DNA of 61,766 nucleotides, taken from positions 1 through 61,766 of the forward strand of contig CAZSJY010000002.1 of NCBI GenBank assembly GCA_964607375.1, read 5' to 3'. The position numbers were made by a program, and so were the translations under genes. The notes under the pieces are model-generated. The model was not told where the DNA came from. It saw only the letters and a program-made list of their open reading frames with translations, and ran no database searches. Shown piece after piece: positions 1 to 9,104 of the stretch. Positions within the stretch are counted from its first letter, which is position 1. Each line of letters opens with the position of its first letter. This DNA is from JACNLC01 sp964607375. Its GTDB lineage: Bacteria; Fidelibacterota; Marinisomatia; SCGC-AAA003-L08; JACNLC01.

Positions 1-2414
1 GTGAAGTTGCCATACCCGTAACACTTACCATACCCAATAACGCACCCATTGCAGACGACATTAATGTAGAGGTGGTAGAAGATGAAACTGTAGATGTTAC
101 TCTAACTGCTACAGATGCTAATAATGATGAACTAACATTTTCTTTGCAAACAAATCCTACCAACGGTATTTTACTTGGTGATGTTCCAAACATAACATAT
201 AGACCAAACCCAGATTGGCACGGCACAGATACATTTACCTACACAGCACACGATGGGGAATTAGAAAGTGAAATTGCTACTGTAACAATTTCAGTTTCTA
301 ATGCAGATGATGAAATAGTTGTTACAGAATTACTTCCATCAGAATTTGAACAAACAATTAATGAAACGGAAACACTCAACTTCAGCATAATAGCAGAAGA
401 CCCTGATGGAAATGAACTTGAATATTTATGGAAATTGGATGATATTGAAGTATCTATCACAAACACTTATGGTTTTGTTACTGATTATGAGTCATCAGGA
501 GTACATATAATAACACTTGATGTTACAGATAATTTTAGAAGAAACTCACTTTATTATGAGTGGAATGTAAATGTTGTGAATGTAGATCAAGATATTGTTA
601 TCATTGAATTGTTACCTGAAGAAACTGATTTAGTAATTGATGAAACGGAAACGGTTCAATTCTCTGTATCAGCAGAGGATCCCGATGGCACTCCAATTTT
701 ATATTCTTGGAAGCAAAACGGAGTTGAAGTATCCAACAATAATTCGTTTGATTTTATAACTGATTATTTTGGTGAAAATTCAGCTGGTGATTATACCATT
801 TCACTTGATATAGCAAATGAAGAACCTCGTTCACCTGAACGAATATTATTCATCGGGAATAGTATAACTTACTACAATGGAGGAGTCAATCAGCATCTAC
901 TGAATTTGGCGTTATCTGCTGATGAAACTGACCCAATTGACATTGATGCTTCAACAATCCCGGGGGCAACACTTATGCAGCATTGGAATAACGGAGATGC
1001 AGTTGCAGAAATCCAAACTGGTAATTGGGATTTGGTTGTATTGCAAGAGAGAACTGCAACTCCTGTAGAAGATCCGGAGTTATTCTATCAATATGTAGCG
1101 ATGTTTGATAGTGTGATAACCTTATACGGTGCTGAAACAATTCTATTCCACTCATGGCCATATCGCGGAACATTTGACACGATGATAGAAGAACAAACTG
1201 AAGCGTTTGATTTTATCAGCAACGAATTGGAGATTGATGTTGTGAATGTTGCTAGAGCTTGGGATTTATGTAGAGATGAACATCAAGAAATTGAGTTGTT
1301 CAATGATGATGGAAATCACCCGAATGTTTATGGCACTTACCTTGCATCGTGTTCGTTTTACAGCTATTTGTGGGAGCAAAGTCCAGTAGGAATTGCGTAT
1401 GTAAATAGTGATGATATTTCTGAATCTGATAAGTTAATTTTGCAGGAAGTTGCTTGGGAATCATCTCTTAACTATCCGTTTATTGATGATTTATCGTTCA
1501 ATTGGAATGTAACTGTGAATAATGTCAATCGTCCACCTGTAGTAGAAGATCGAAACTTTGATACAATTGAGGAATCAGAAATTACAATTACATTATCAGG
1601 CACAGATCCTGACGAGGATGAATTGACATTCTACATAACTGATACAACTCAATATGGGGTTTATTCGGACAATGTTTATACTCCAAATACGAACTATTTT
1701 GGTTCAGATTATTTCAAATACATAGCTTTTGATGGAATTGATTACTCTGATACAGCAATCGTTGTAATAATTGTACATCCAGTTAACGATACACCAATGG
1801 AGTTTAACCTAATTAGCCCAGTAAATGACAGTACAATTGTGATTAATGTTGAGAATATTGAAGACACACTCGAGTTTGTTTGGAGTAGATCTTTTGATCC
1901 AGATTATGATGTGATATCATATTCGTTTACTGGATACGATGACCTAGACTTCATCGAATTTGATTCTACTTCTGATACAACATTTGCTATTGGTTTGAGT
2001 GCAATTGTTGATGAAATGAATTTACAAGATGTTGATATGTTAACTGGTTCATGGAAGATATTTGCAACAGATGGAATTGAAACCATATCCTCAGCAGAAT
2101 ATTTACTAACAATTGATGCAACTGAATTAGCAATAGACGAGATTATTCCACTCGAATATTCATTGCTAAATCCATATCCAAATCCGTTTAATCCGATTAC
2201 AACAGTTAGCTATCAACTTCCTAGTCCAAGCTCCGTGCTAATAACCATTTATAATATCCAAGGTCAGCTAATAGAAACACTTGTTAACTCACAAATTGAA
2301 GCAGGTTATCATTCAGTTATTTGGAATGCACCTAATCAACCAAGTGGGTTGTATTTCATTCAAATGGTATCTGGTGATTATGTGTTTATACAGAAAGTTC
2401 TATTGTTGAAATAA
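1..2414 (+). CDS. Secreted multidomain SGNH-hydrolase-like protein with cadherin/PKD-like repeats and T9SS sorting domain (5' partial)
   Basis: The reading frame is open from base 3, so the gene starts before the window; 803 residues are visible. Order of domains: a cadherin-like repeat (NAPxADD opening, then PNPDWHGTDTFTYTAHDG), two PKD-like repeats each opening with DIVIIELLPE/DEIVVTELLP, an SGNH/GDSL hydrolase-like domain at about 834-1470 with the block-I Ser in IGNS (codon 861) and the DGNH Asp-His pair (1308 and 1317), another cadherin-like repeat, a fibronectin-like region, and a C-terminal sorting domain from about 2157 (NPYPNPFNPITTVSYQLP to KVLLLK). The hydrolase sits inside the second PKD-like repeat, whose last strand (FNWNVTVNNVN) resumes after it. 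Likely exported by type IX secretion as a surface esterase or carbohydrate deacetylase; the substrate is unknown. Confidence 0.8.
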   Translation, partial: EVAIPVTLTIPNNAPIADDINVEVVEDETVDVTLTATDANNDELTFSLQTNPTNGILLGDVPNITYRPNPDWHGTDTFTYTAHDGELESEIATVTISVSNADDEIVVTELLPSEFEQTINETETLNFSIIAEDPDGNELEYLWKLDDIEVSITNTYGFVTDYESSGVHIITLDVTDNFRRNSLYYEWNVNVVNVDQDIVIIELLPEETDLVIDETETVQFSVSAEDPDGTPILYSWKQNGVEVSNNNSFDFITDYFGENSAGDYTISLDIANEEPRSPERILFIGNSITYYNGGVNQHLLNLALSADETDPIDIDASTIPGATLMQHWNNGDAVAEIQTGNWDLVVLQERTATPVEDPELFYQYVAMFDSVITLYGAETILFHSWPYRGTFDTMIEEQTEAFDFISNELEIDVVNVARAWDLCRDEHQEIELFNDDGNHPNVYGTYLASCSFYSYLWEQSPVGIAYVNSDDISESDKLILQEVAWESSLNYPFIDDLSFNWNVTVNNVNRPPVVEDRNFDTIEESEITITLSGTDPDEDELTFYITDTTQYGVYSDNVYTPNTNYFGSDYFKYIAFDGIDYSDTAIVVIIVHPVNDTPMEFNLISPVNDSTIVINVENIEDTLEFVWSRSFDPDYDVISYSFTGYDDLDFIEFDSTSDTTFAIGLSAIVDEMNLQDVDMLTGSWKIFATDGIETISSAEYLLTIDATELAIDEIIPLEYSLLNPYPNPFNPITTVSYQLPSPSSVLITIYNIQGQLIETLVNSQIEAGYHSVIWNAPNQPSGLYFIQMVSGDYVFIQKVLLLK

Positions 2415-2435
2415 GCTATCCTAAAAAAAAATCCC

Positions 2436-2468
2436 AAAACCCCTTAGTGCAATCTGAGGGGTTTTTTT
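2436..2468 (+). terminator. Rho-independent terminator after the SGNH protein gene
   Basis: A 12-bp stem (AAAACCCCTTAG with CTGAGGGGTTTT, one G-T pair) with loop TGCAAT is followed by a run of seven T. It starts 21 bases after the stop codon. Confidence 0.9.
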
Positions 2469-2549
2469 ATAATTAAACAGCTATAGCTTATTTCACCTTT
2501 GAATTGCAGTTTTGGAAGTCTTGTATAAACAAGTACAACTTCCAAATGT

Positions 2550-2577
2550 TTGTAAATTTTGTTACATCCTGTAATAT
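2550..2577 (+). promoter_or_regulatory. Possible promoter for the selenoprotein gene
   Basis: TTGTAA and TAATAT separated by 16 bases resemble -35 and -10 boxes in the 190-base gap after the terminator. The region is very AT-rich, so chance matches are common. Confidence 0.2.
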
Positions 2578-2663
2578 TTTAGAGTAACAAATCACTAATA
2601 TTTTCTGTTAACTTTACACATTGGATTATAGTTACTATTTATCAATTAAAAAGAGGATTAGAA

Positions 2664-4475
2664 ATGAAAATAGATATCAGGAAAGTGTTATTAGTTTTAG
2701 GATTTGGGTTATCGATTACATTTGCCACAGAAATGTTAGTTGTTGGTGAAGTATTTACGGAATCTTGGTGAACTTACTGTCCACAAGCCCGTGCTGGCTT
2801 GTCAGAGTTGAATGATAACTACGAAATTATCCCTATAATGTGGGAGGGTGATCAAAATACCAGTCCTAATTATGCAAACCGAGGAAGCTGGTATAATGTT
2901 CAGGCCTTACCAACAGCTGTATTTGGTGGAGTAGAACCTGATGTAGGTGGTGGTGATACTTATCCTAGATATGTTAGCCATTACAATGCAGTTGCATCAA
3001 ATCAAAGTCCTCTTTCAATAGATCTGGTTATGGATAGAAATGAGCAAGGAGATTTGGTTCTTGAAGCAGATGTTGAGGTTACAGGTGAAATCACTACATC
3101 TGACAATATTCTTGAATTTATTGTAACTTATAATTTTTCAAGTTCATATTTTTGTACTGTACAAAGATATTATGAAGAAGAATTTACTTTAACTTCAATT
3201 GGAGAAACTGCTCACTATACACACGAATTTGCTATTGATTCTGAGTGGGATTTGGCCAAGTTAACTGGAGTTATGCTTGTTCAAACAAATGAAGGTGAGA
3301 TGACTGGAGGAGAATATCCTGTTCATACTAGAGCTGTACTACAAGGAGCTAAATCAGTTTTCCCTCCTAACTCACTTTTAACAGGTGTTGTATCTGATGC
3401 TTATACTTCAGAACCTATAGAGGGAGCGTTAGTTACAGCTGGTTCTTATGAAGTATTAACTTCAAGTAATGGTGGATATACACTTTCAGTAATTAATGGT
3501 AATTATGATGTAGCCTGCAGTGCTGAAGGATATGAAACTATTATTTCCTCTATTACAGCGTTAGAAGATGATGCTGTAGAATTGAATTTTGAGTTATCTG
3601 AACAACTTCTACCACCAATAGATTTAGAGGCTTTTGTTGATGGAGGTTCTGTAACTTTATCTTGGGGTTATCCTGAAATTCAATTTGCTAATGTTGTCGT
3701 AGAAATCGATACAGATAATTATCCTGCTGAAACTTCTTGGGATTTAGTTGATGCTACAGGTACAGTTATTGCTGGTATTAATCCTGCTGATTTATCTTCG
3801 GCAAATACTCTACACACTTGGCAACTTGAAATTCCATTAGGAACTTACACATTTACAATTTATGATTCTTATGGAGATGGTATTTGCTGCGCCCATGGTG
3901 ATGGATATTACAATCTATATTTGAACGGAAATGTAATAACCTCAGGTGGAGAATTTGCTTCATCAGAAAGTTTTACATTTGAAGCAGATTTAAACAGAGA
4001 TAGAGAAATATTCGGATATAATGTTTGGGAAAGATTCACTGAAACTCCACTTAATGGAGAAACTTTAATTACTGACTTAAACTATACAGTTTCCGGTCTA
4101 TCAAATGGAACTTATTTCTTTACTGTTTCAGCTATTTATCATCACGGTGAATCTGAACCTACAAACGCTATTGCAGTAGTCGTAGAAAATGCTTCAAATG
4201 ATGAAATAGTTGTTGATAGTTTTTCATTGAACCAGAATTTCCCAAATCCGTTTAATCCTGTAACTTCTATAAGTTACACTATTCCTGAGTTGGACTTTGT
4301 AACATTGACAGTTTATGATATTATAGGTAGAGAAGTTGCATTACTAGTAAACGAAATGCAAGTAGGATATCAGACTGCAATTTTTGATGCAAGTGAATTT
4401 TCTTCAGGAGTTTATATTTATAGATTAATCTCAAGAAATCAGATTACTGAAAACAAAATGATTTTAATGAAGTAA
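2664..4475 (+). CDS. Secreted thioredoxin-like selenoprotein (UxxC) with T9SS sorting domain
   Basis: An ATG at 2664 with AGAGGA six bases upstream opens a frame broken only by TGA at 2769-2771, then open to 4475 (603 residues with readthrough). Residues 1-21 form a signal peptide. The TGA is residue 36 in GEVFTESW-U-T-Y-C39, exactly where thioredoxin-fold (Omp28-like) proteins have the first Cys of CxxC. After it come the thioredoxin-like body (LPTAVFGG), a carboxypeptidase-regulatory-like beta domain (LLTGVVSDAYTSEPIEGALV), a domain with YDSYGDGICC, a fibronectin-like segment and a PNPFNP sorting domain. A SECIS-like hairpin follows the TGA and a tRNA-Sec gene lies at 11157. Inference: Sec is inserted and the protein is a surface or secreted thiol oxidoreductase. 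A start after the TGA would lose both signal peptide and active site. Confidence 0.85.
2783..2802 (+). promoter_or_regulatory. Bacterial SECIS-like hairpin
   Basis: A perfect 7-bp stem, ACAAGCC with GGCTTGT, has the six-base loop CGTGCT. The loop begins 19 bases after the TGA at 2769-2771 and has a G among its first two bases, as described for bacterial SECIS elements read by SelB. Confidence 0.75.
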
Positions 4476-4535
4476 ATATTTTGATCTTGGAAAGGGATTT
4501 TCACAATATCAAAATGAATAAGAAGGACAATAGGA

Positions 4536-5249
4536 ATGAATAAAATAACTTTGATGATTAGCATTTTTGTGGTTTTGTTGAGTGGTGTATTTTCTCAAAC
4601 ATTTGAATTTCATATTGAGGACGATTTAATCCAACATATTGAAGTAGATTCCGTTGCAGCATTCGATGGTTTTGTTACAAATACTACCCAAGATATAATT
4701 CAAATAGCATTTGTTCGTACTCAGAATTACTTGCCTGAATCCTGGTCATCTACTATGTGTGTAGGTACTTCTTGTTATCCTTCTTTTATAGATTCAGTTG
4801 CAGTATCATTTAATCCAGGAGAAAGTAAGGATTTTATAGTGGATATTATTGCTTATAGCATTGAGGGAACTGCAAATGTTCAGGTTGCAATTTTTGATTT
4901 AGCGTTTCCCGATGACAAAATCATAACCGATTATCAGGCGACAACAGATCCATTGGACAACCACTACGAATTGGAAATTTCGAATTATGAATTGATGCAG
5001 TGTTATCCGAACCCCTTTAATCCACAAACAACAATTAGTTATCAACTCCCTGCTCCAAGCTCCGTGTTCATTACTATTTATAACATTAATGGACAGCTTG
5101 TTGAGGAGTTAGTAGGCAGTAGTACTGTGCAGGAAGCAGGTTCTCATTTTGTTGTTTGGAATGCGGGACAGCATCCAAGTGGAATATATTTTGGAAAACT
5201 ACAAGCAAATGGTTTTACTTTAACACAGAAATTGTCATTATTGAAATAG
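4536..5249 (+). CDS. Small secreted protein with T9SS C-terminal sorting domain
   Basis: This 237-residue protein has a signal peptide (MNKITLMISIFVVLLSGVFSQ), an all-beta domain of about 120 residues with a Cys pair (MCVGTSCYPS) and a C-terminal sorting domain (CYPNPFNPQTTISYQLP, ending KLSLLK). The middle domain is not recognised; it looks like a small beta sandwich. It lies 60 bases after the selenoprotein gene with no terminator between, so the two may be cotranscribed, and the Cys pair could be a substrate of that oxidoreductase (inference). AGGA lies just upstream of the ATG. Confidence 0.75.
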   Translation: MNKITLMISIFVVLLSGVFSQTFEFHIEDDLIQHIEVDSVAAFDGFVTNTTQDIIQIAFVRTQNYLPESWSSTMCVGTSCYPSFIDSVAVSFNPGESKDFIVDIIAYSIEGTANVQVAIFDLAFPDDKIITDYQATTDPLDNHYELEISNYELMQCYPNPFNPQTTISYQLPAPSSVFITIYNINGQLVEELVGSSTVQEAGSHFVVWNAGQHPSGIYFGKLQANGFTLTQKLSLLK

Positions 5250-5275
5250 TAGCAATTTATGACTAAAATCCAATT

Positions 5276-5307
5276 AAAGAGCTTCGTTTTACTTCGGAGC
5301 TCTTTTT
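5276..5307 (+). terminator. Rho-independent terminator
   Basis: An 11-bp stem (AAAGAGCTTCG with CGGAGCTCTTT, one G-T pair) and loop TTTTACTT end in a short T run. It closes the transcript of the sorting-domain proteins just before tadA. Confidence 0.85.
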
Positions 5308-5318
5308 AATTTATACCA

Positions 5319-5798
5319 ATGATACTAACCGAAGAACAGAAAATATACGGAATGCAATTAGCAATTCGAGAAGCAAACATAGCCCTAAAGGAAGATGAAA
5401 TTCCAATAGGATCTGTTGTTATCAAAAATGGCCAAGTAATTGGTCGAGGTTACAATCAACGCGAACAACTCAAAGATCCAACTGCACACGCAGAAATGAT
5501 TGCGTTGACTTCCGCCTCCAATACTATAGGAAATTGGAGATTAACGGATTGTGAATTGTATGTGACAAAAGAACCTTGCCCAATGTGTGCCGGTGCAATT
5601 ATGAATGCACGGATTTCCTTTGTAGGATTTGGAGTTTATGATGATCAAGCTGGATGTTGTGGATCTTTATATCAATTGTGCAGAGAACCCCGTTTTAATC
5701 ATCAATCAATTGTCCAAGGAGGAATTCTAGAAGATGAGTGCAGGGAATTATTGAATCGATTTTTTGAGAAAAGAAGAAATCAAGAAAATGAAATGTAG
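5319..5798 (+). CDS. tadA: tRNA-specific adenosine deaminase TadA
   Basis: At 159 residues it has the normal TadA length. It carries the zinc deaminase signature H57-A-E59 and P86-C87-P-M-C90, with E59 as the proton shuttle and H57/C87/C90 as zinc ligands. The block NARISFVGFGVYDDQAGCCGS is typical of the family. TadA converts A34 to inosine in tRNA-Arg(ACG), letting one tRNA read the CGN codons, and is normally essential. The start ATG is 11 bases after the preceding terminator, so the promoter must overlap that terminator or the upstream gene. Confidence 0.93.
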   Translation: MILTEEQKIYGMQLAIREANIALKEDEIPIGSVVIKNGQVIGRGYNQREQLKDPTAHAEMIALTSASNTIGNWRLTDCELYVTKEPCPMCAGAIMNARISFVGFGVYDDQAGCCGSLYQLCREPRFNHQSIVQGGILEDECRELLNRFFEKRRNQENEM

Positions 5799-5812
5799 AT
5801 TAACTACATATC

Positions 5813-6121
5813 TCAATGATCTAAATTATGATTATCTAATTTATTTTTAGTAATATTATTTCTTGAAAACAACTTATCTTTCATTTCTCTTTTAAACCAT
5901 TGGACACCCTGCTTACCGATAAGAAGAATAGCTAATCCGAGTAAACCCCAAGACATTGCATAGACTTTTCCACTCCACCATAACCAATTTGAGTTTCCTG
6001 TTTTAGCCGCAAGAAATGCAAAAATTAAAATCAATCCATAAGCTACAGGGAAACTCAATATTAGGAAAAATATACCAGTTTTAAATTGTAAACTCTTTTT
6101 GCTATTTATAGCCTTTTTCAT
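5813..6121 (-). CDS. Small two-helix membrane protein (possible transporter-suffix-domain family)
   Basis: This 102-residue protein has a basic N-terminus, two hydrophobic helices (about residues 15-38 and 50-68, the second SWGLLGLAILLIGKQG) and a basic Asn-rich tail. The pattern resembles the short family annotated as transporter suffix domain proteins, but this is recalled from memory and weak. It lies just downstream of the tRNA-Ser gene on the same strand and may share its transcript. No enzymatic residues are evident. Confidence 0.6.
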   Translation of the reverse strand: MKKAINSKKSLQFKTGIFFLILSFPVAYGLILIFAFLAAKTGNSNWLWWSGKVYAMSWGLLGLAILLIGKQGVQWFKREMKDKLFSRNNITKNKLDNHNLDH

Positions 6122-6154
6122 AATATTAACATAAAATTTGATAAAAAAAGAAAG

Positions 6155-6242
6155 CGGAGAGAGGGAGATTTGAACTCCCGGTAGGCTTTTGACCTACACA
6201 CGCTTTCCAAGCGTGCACCTTAAGCCACTCGGACATCTCTCC
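6155..6242 (-). tRNA. tRNA-Ser (anticodon GGA)
   Basis: Read on the minus strand, the 88-base gene begins GGAGAGATGTCCGAGTGGC and ends TCTCTCC plus discriminator G. It has a 7-bp acceptor stem, an anticodon loop with GGA (from cttTCCaag on the plus strand), the extended variable arm of class II tRNAs and a T arm with GTTCAAATC. CCA is not encoded. Confidence 0.96.
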
Positions 6243-6430
6243 AGCAAATAAGTTGAAAAATCTATTTATTAGGTTTTCCAGTTCAAAAAACTTAAATGCA
6301 CTTATCAATGTTAAGCAAGATTTATCGTCATCAATATCTCTAAATCTTTTCATTTCCATGTTTGTAATAATCAACGAGTACTTTTAACTTTAGGCTATGA
6401 AATTTCATCTAGGTATATTCCATAACTCAA

Positions 6431-7372
6431 ATGAAAATGTTTAAAAACGGATTTAAACTAATTGTTATCCGTGATGGACAGTTTGGTTTAAAGCAGTTCA
6501 GTATATCGCCAACTCATATTGTTATCCTACTTTTAGTTATCATTTTAGGGGTTACTGGTTCATTATTTTTATTTTCAGATTCTTTTGCTGAATGGGCATA
6601 CACTAGAAAGCTTGATAGAATTAAAGAAGATAATTCCAATCTTGTAGATAAAATTAAAGAAAACGAGAAAAGAGTAGAGCTACTAATTGAACAATTAGAA
6701 GTTATCAAAGAACAAGATAGAACTCTAAGGGATCTTGTTAAATTACCTCAGATTCATGATGATATTCGTGAAGTTGGTATTGGAGGAAATACACCTAAAG
6801 ATGAATCTGGTATTTTAGAATATCTACTACCTGTAGATAATGTAAATTTATTAGAAATTGATAAGAGGATTGATTTCTTAAGTCGTTTGTTTAACTTAGA
6901 ATCCTTGAGTTATACAGAAATACTTGATCAAGCTAAGAGTGATGTTGAAAGATATCGCTCGTATCCAGCAATCTATCCTGTAGAACTTTATGACTGTAAA
7001 TTCACTTCAAATTATGGTTACAGACGCGATCCTTTTACTAGGAGATACAAATTTCACGATGGTCATGATTTTTCTGCTAGAACAGGAACACCAGTACATG
7101 TAACCGCAGATGGTGTTGTGAAACTTTCAAAATATTACGGAACTTATGGAAATTATATTGAAATTGATCATGGATACGGGTATTCCACAGTGTATGCACA
7201 TCTAGCTATGCGTAAAGTAAAAGTAGGAGAAAAAGTAATCCGTGGCCAAAACATAGGCACAATCGGGAATACTGGTAGATCAACTGCTCCACATTTACAT
7301 TATGAAATAAAGTACAAAAAGAAAAATGTAGATCCTGGACACTTTTATTTTGAACCTGAAAAAGTCAATTAA
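6431..7372 (+). CDS. M23-family peptidoglycan endopeptidase with membrane anchor and coiled coil
   Basis: The 313-residue protein has a short cytoplasmic N-terminus, one transmembrane segment (about residues 30-50), a coiled coil (about 58-100) and a C-terminal LytM/M23 domain (about 195-305). The domain shows FHDGHDFSA (zinc ligands His and Asp), VYAHLAM and the APHLHYEI motif with the catalytic and zinc histidines. All zinc and catalytic positions appear present, so it may be active rather than an EnvC-like activator. Its layout matches cell-shape or division M23 proteins anchored in the inner membrane. It runs in the same direction as miaB, 54 bases upstream. Confidence 0.85.
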   Translation: MKMFKNGFKLIVIRDGQFGLKQFSISPTHIVILLLVIILGVTGSLFLFSDSFAEWAYTRKLDRIKEDNSNLVDKIKENEKRVELLIEQLEVIKEQDRTLRDLVKLPQIHDDIREVGIGGNTPKDESGILEYLLPVDNVNLLEIDKRIDFLSRLFNLESLSYTEILDQAKSDVERYRSYPAIYPVELYDCKFTSNYGYRRDPFTRRYKFHDGHDFSARTGTPVHVTADGVVKLSKYYGTYGNYIEIDHGYGYSTVYAHLAMRKVKVGEKVIRGQNIGTIGNTGRSTAPHLHYEIKYKKKNVDPGHFYFEPEKVN

Positions 7373-7426
7373 TTATTTAGGGAACATTTCAGTTTCTCTT
7401 TGTCTTAATCAACTAAATATTTTGTA

Positions 7427-8740
7427 ATGAAAACTCAAAAATTCCATATTGAGACCTTTGGCTGTCAGATGAATGTTTATGATTCTGAATTGGTTGCGGG
7501 TATTTTAGAAGAATCAGGACTTGAAAATACTGACAAACCAGAACATGCTGATGCCATATTTTTGAATACTTGTTCTGTTCGAGAAAAAGCAGAAGAAACA
7601 GTACATAATCGGCTGAATAATCTCAAATCACTAAAGAAAAGAAATCCATCATTAATATTTGGAGTTTTGGGATGTATGGCTCAAAGTATGAAAAATGATT
7701 TATTAGAATCTCAACCACTCGTTGATATCATATTAGGACCAGATTCTTATAGAAAAATTCCTACAATTATTAAAGAGCGTTCTATCACAAATGGGAGTAT
7801 CGTAGATACCAAACTTTCAAAGTATGAATTTTATGATGATTTATTCCCTTCAAGGAAAGAAGGAGTAAATGCTTGGATTCCAATTATGCGTGGATGTGAT
7901 AAGTTTTGCACTTTTTGCATTGTCCCATTTACTCGCGGTAGAGAGAGAAGTAGAACAATAGATAGTATTGTAAATGAAGTCAAACAATCTGTTGAAAAGG
8001 GTTTTGTTGAAATTACTTTGTTAGGACAAAATGTTAATTCATACAGATCCGACGAAGGGAACTTCCCTGAACTATTAGAAGCTGTTGCAAACATCCGTGG
8101 AGTTTTGCGTATAAGATACACATCACCTCATCCAGCAGACATCAATGATAATTTACTACAAGTTATGAGAGATAATCCCAAAATTTGCAATCATATTCAT
8201 TTACCTCTTCAAGCTGGTTCCACTAGAATATTGAACCGAATGAATCGGACCTATACAAAAGAAGAATTTCTTACTTTAGTCAATAAAATCAGAACCTATT
8301 TACCTAATTGTGCGTTATCTACAGATATTATTGTTGGTTTCCCTGGTGAAACAGAAGAAGAATTCCAAGAAACACTCAAGGTTGTAAGGAATGTTGGTTT
8401 TGATTCAGCATTTATGTTTAAGTATTCACCTAGACGGGGTACAAAAGCATCTGAATATTCGGATCAAGTCCCAGATAATGTGAAACAGGAACGATTAGAA
8501 AGATTGATTAGTATTCAAAAAAAAATGTCATTGCTACTAAATCAGAACCATATTGGGAAAGTGATGGATGTAATGATTGAGAAAGTAAGTAAAAAATCTC
8601 CCCATCAATGGGCTGGTAGAACTGAAGGGAACATTTGGGTTGTATTTGATAAATCTAATGAAGAAGTTAAAGATATTGCAAAAGTGAAAATTGATGATGC
8701 TCAAGGTGTAACACTTTTTGGTCATAAAATAGAAGGATAA
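7427..8740 (+). CDS. miaB: tRNA-2-methylthio-N6-dimethylallyladenosine synthase MiaB
   Basis: The 437-residue length fits the family. The N-terminal UPF0004 domain has the three cluster Cys (GCQMN, NTCSVRE, GCMAQ), followed by the radical-SAM motif C157-DKF-C161-TF-C164, at the same numbers as the E. coli enzyme, and a C-terminal TRAM domain. It adds the methylthio group to i6A37 of tRNAs reading UNN codons, using two 4Fe-4S clusters. A second methylthiotransferase, MtaB, is encoded at 36267. The LapA-like gene starts four bases after its stop. Confidence 0.95.
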   Translation: MKTQKFHIETFGCQMNVYDSELVAGILEESGLENTDKPEHADAIFLNTCSVREKAEETVHNRLNNLKSLKKRNPSLIFGVLGCMAQSMKNDLLESQPLVDIILGPDSYRKIPTIIKERSITNGSIVDTKLSKYEFYDDLFPSRKEGVNAWIPIMRGCDKFCTFCIVPFTRGRERSRTIDSIVNEVKQSVEKGFVEITLLGQNVNSYRSDEGNFPELLEAVANIRGVLRIRYTSPHPADINDNLLQVMRDNPKICNHIHLPLQAGSTRILNRMNRTYTKEEFLTLVNKIRTYLPNCALSTDIIVGFPGETEEEFQETLKVVRNVGFDSAFMFKYSPRRGTKASEYSDQVPDNVKQERLERLISIQKKMSLLLNQNHIGKVMDVMIEKVSKKSPHQWAGRTEGNIWVVFDKSNEEVKDIAKVKIDDAQGVTLFGHKIEG

Positions 8741-8744
8741 AGTA

Positions 8745-9104
8745 ATGAAACTGTTAAAATATTTGTTTTTTGTTTTGATTTTAATTGTGAGTGTAATATT
8801 CCTAGTAAAATTAAACGAATTGAACCAAATTGACGGAAATGCGATGTCAATTAAATTACCTAATTTCAAAAATGTTGAAAATCCATTTGTTTTTAATGTA
8901 TGGATTGTTATGATCATTACATTCACGGTTGGAGTTTTAATTGGATTTTTGATGGCTTTGGTTCAACTGATCAGTCAAAAACGCGAAGTGATATCTCTTC
9001 GTTCAAGTGCAAGGCGTTTGCAGGTGGAACTTGACAGCTTGCGCAATCAATCAATTGAGGATGATATAGTAATAAAAGATAGTAGTGAGAGTGTAGAGAT
9101 ATGA
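8745..9104 (+). CDS. LapA-domain (DUF1049) membrane protein
   Basis: This 119-residue protein has two hydrophobic helices (about residues 4-22 and 50-73) around a short polar loop, then a coiled-coil tail (SLRSSARRLQVELDSLRNQ). That is the LapA layout, in which the coiled coil faces the cytoplasm. Its stop overlaps the start of the next gene by four bases (ATGA), and that gene encodes a LapB-like TPR protein, which supports the call. In E. coli the LapA/LapB pair adjusts lipopolysaccharide synthesis through FtsH and LpxC; the same role here is inference. Confidence 0.75.
   Translation: MKLLKYLFFVLILIVSVIFLVKLNELNQIDGNAMSIKLPNFKNVENPFVFNVWIVMIITFTVGVLIGFLMALVQLISQKREVISLRSSARRLQVELDSLRNQSIEDDIVIKDSSESVEI

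Noticed and set aside
2769..2771. TGA read as Trp or Gly through a reassigned genetic code
   Set aside because: TGA is the normal stop of several genes here (for example 9102-9104, 10334-10336, 24035-24037), and a tRNA-Sec gene is present, so Sec insertion is the better explanation.
6126..6374. 82-codon open frame across the tRNA-Ser on the minus strand
   Set aside because: It runs through the tRNA gene and its product matches nothing; it is a shadow of the tRNA region.
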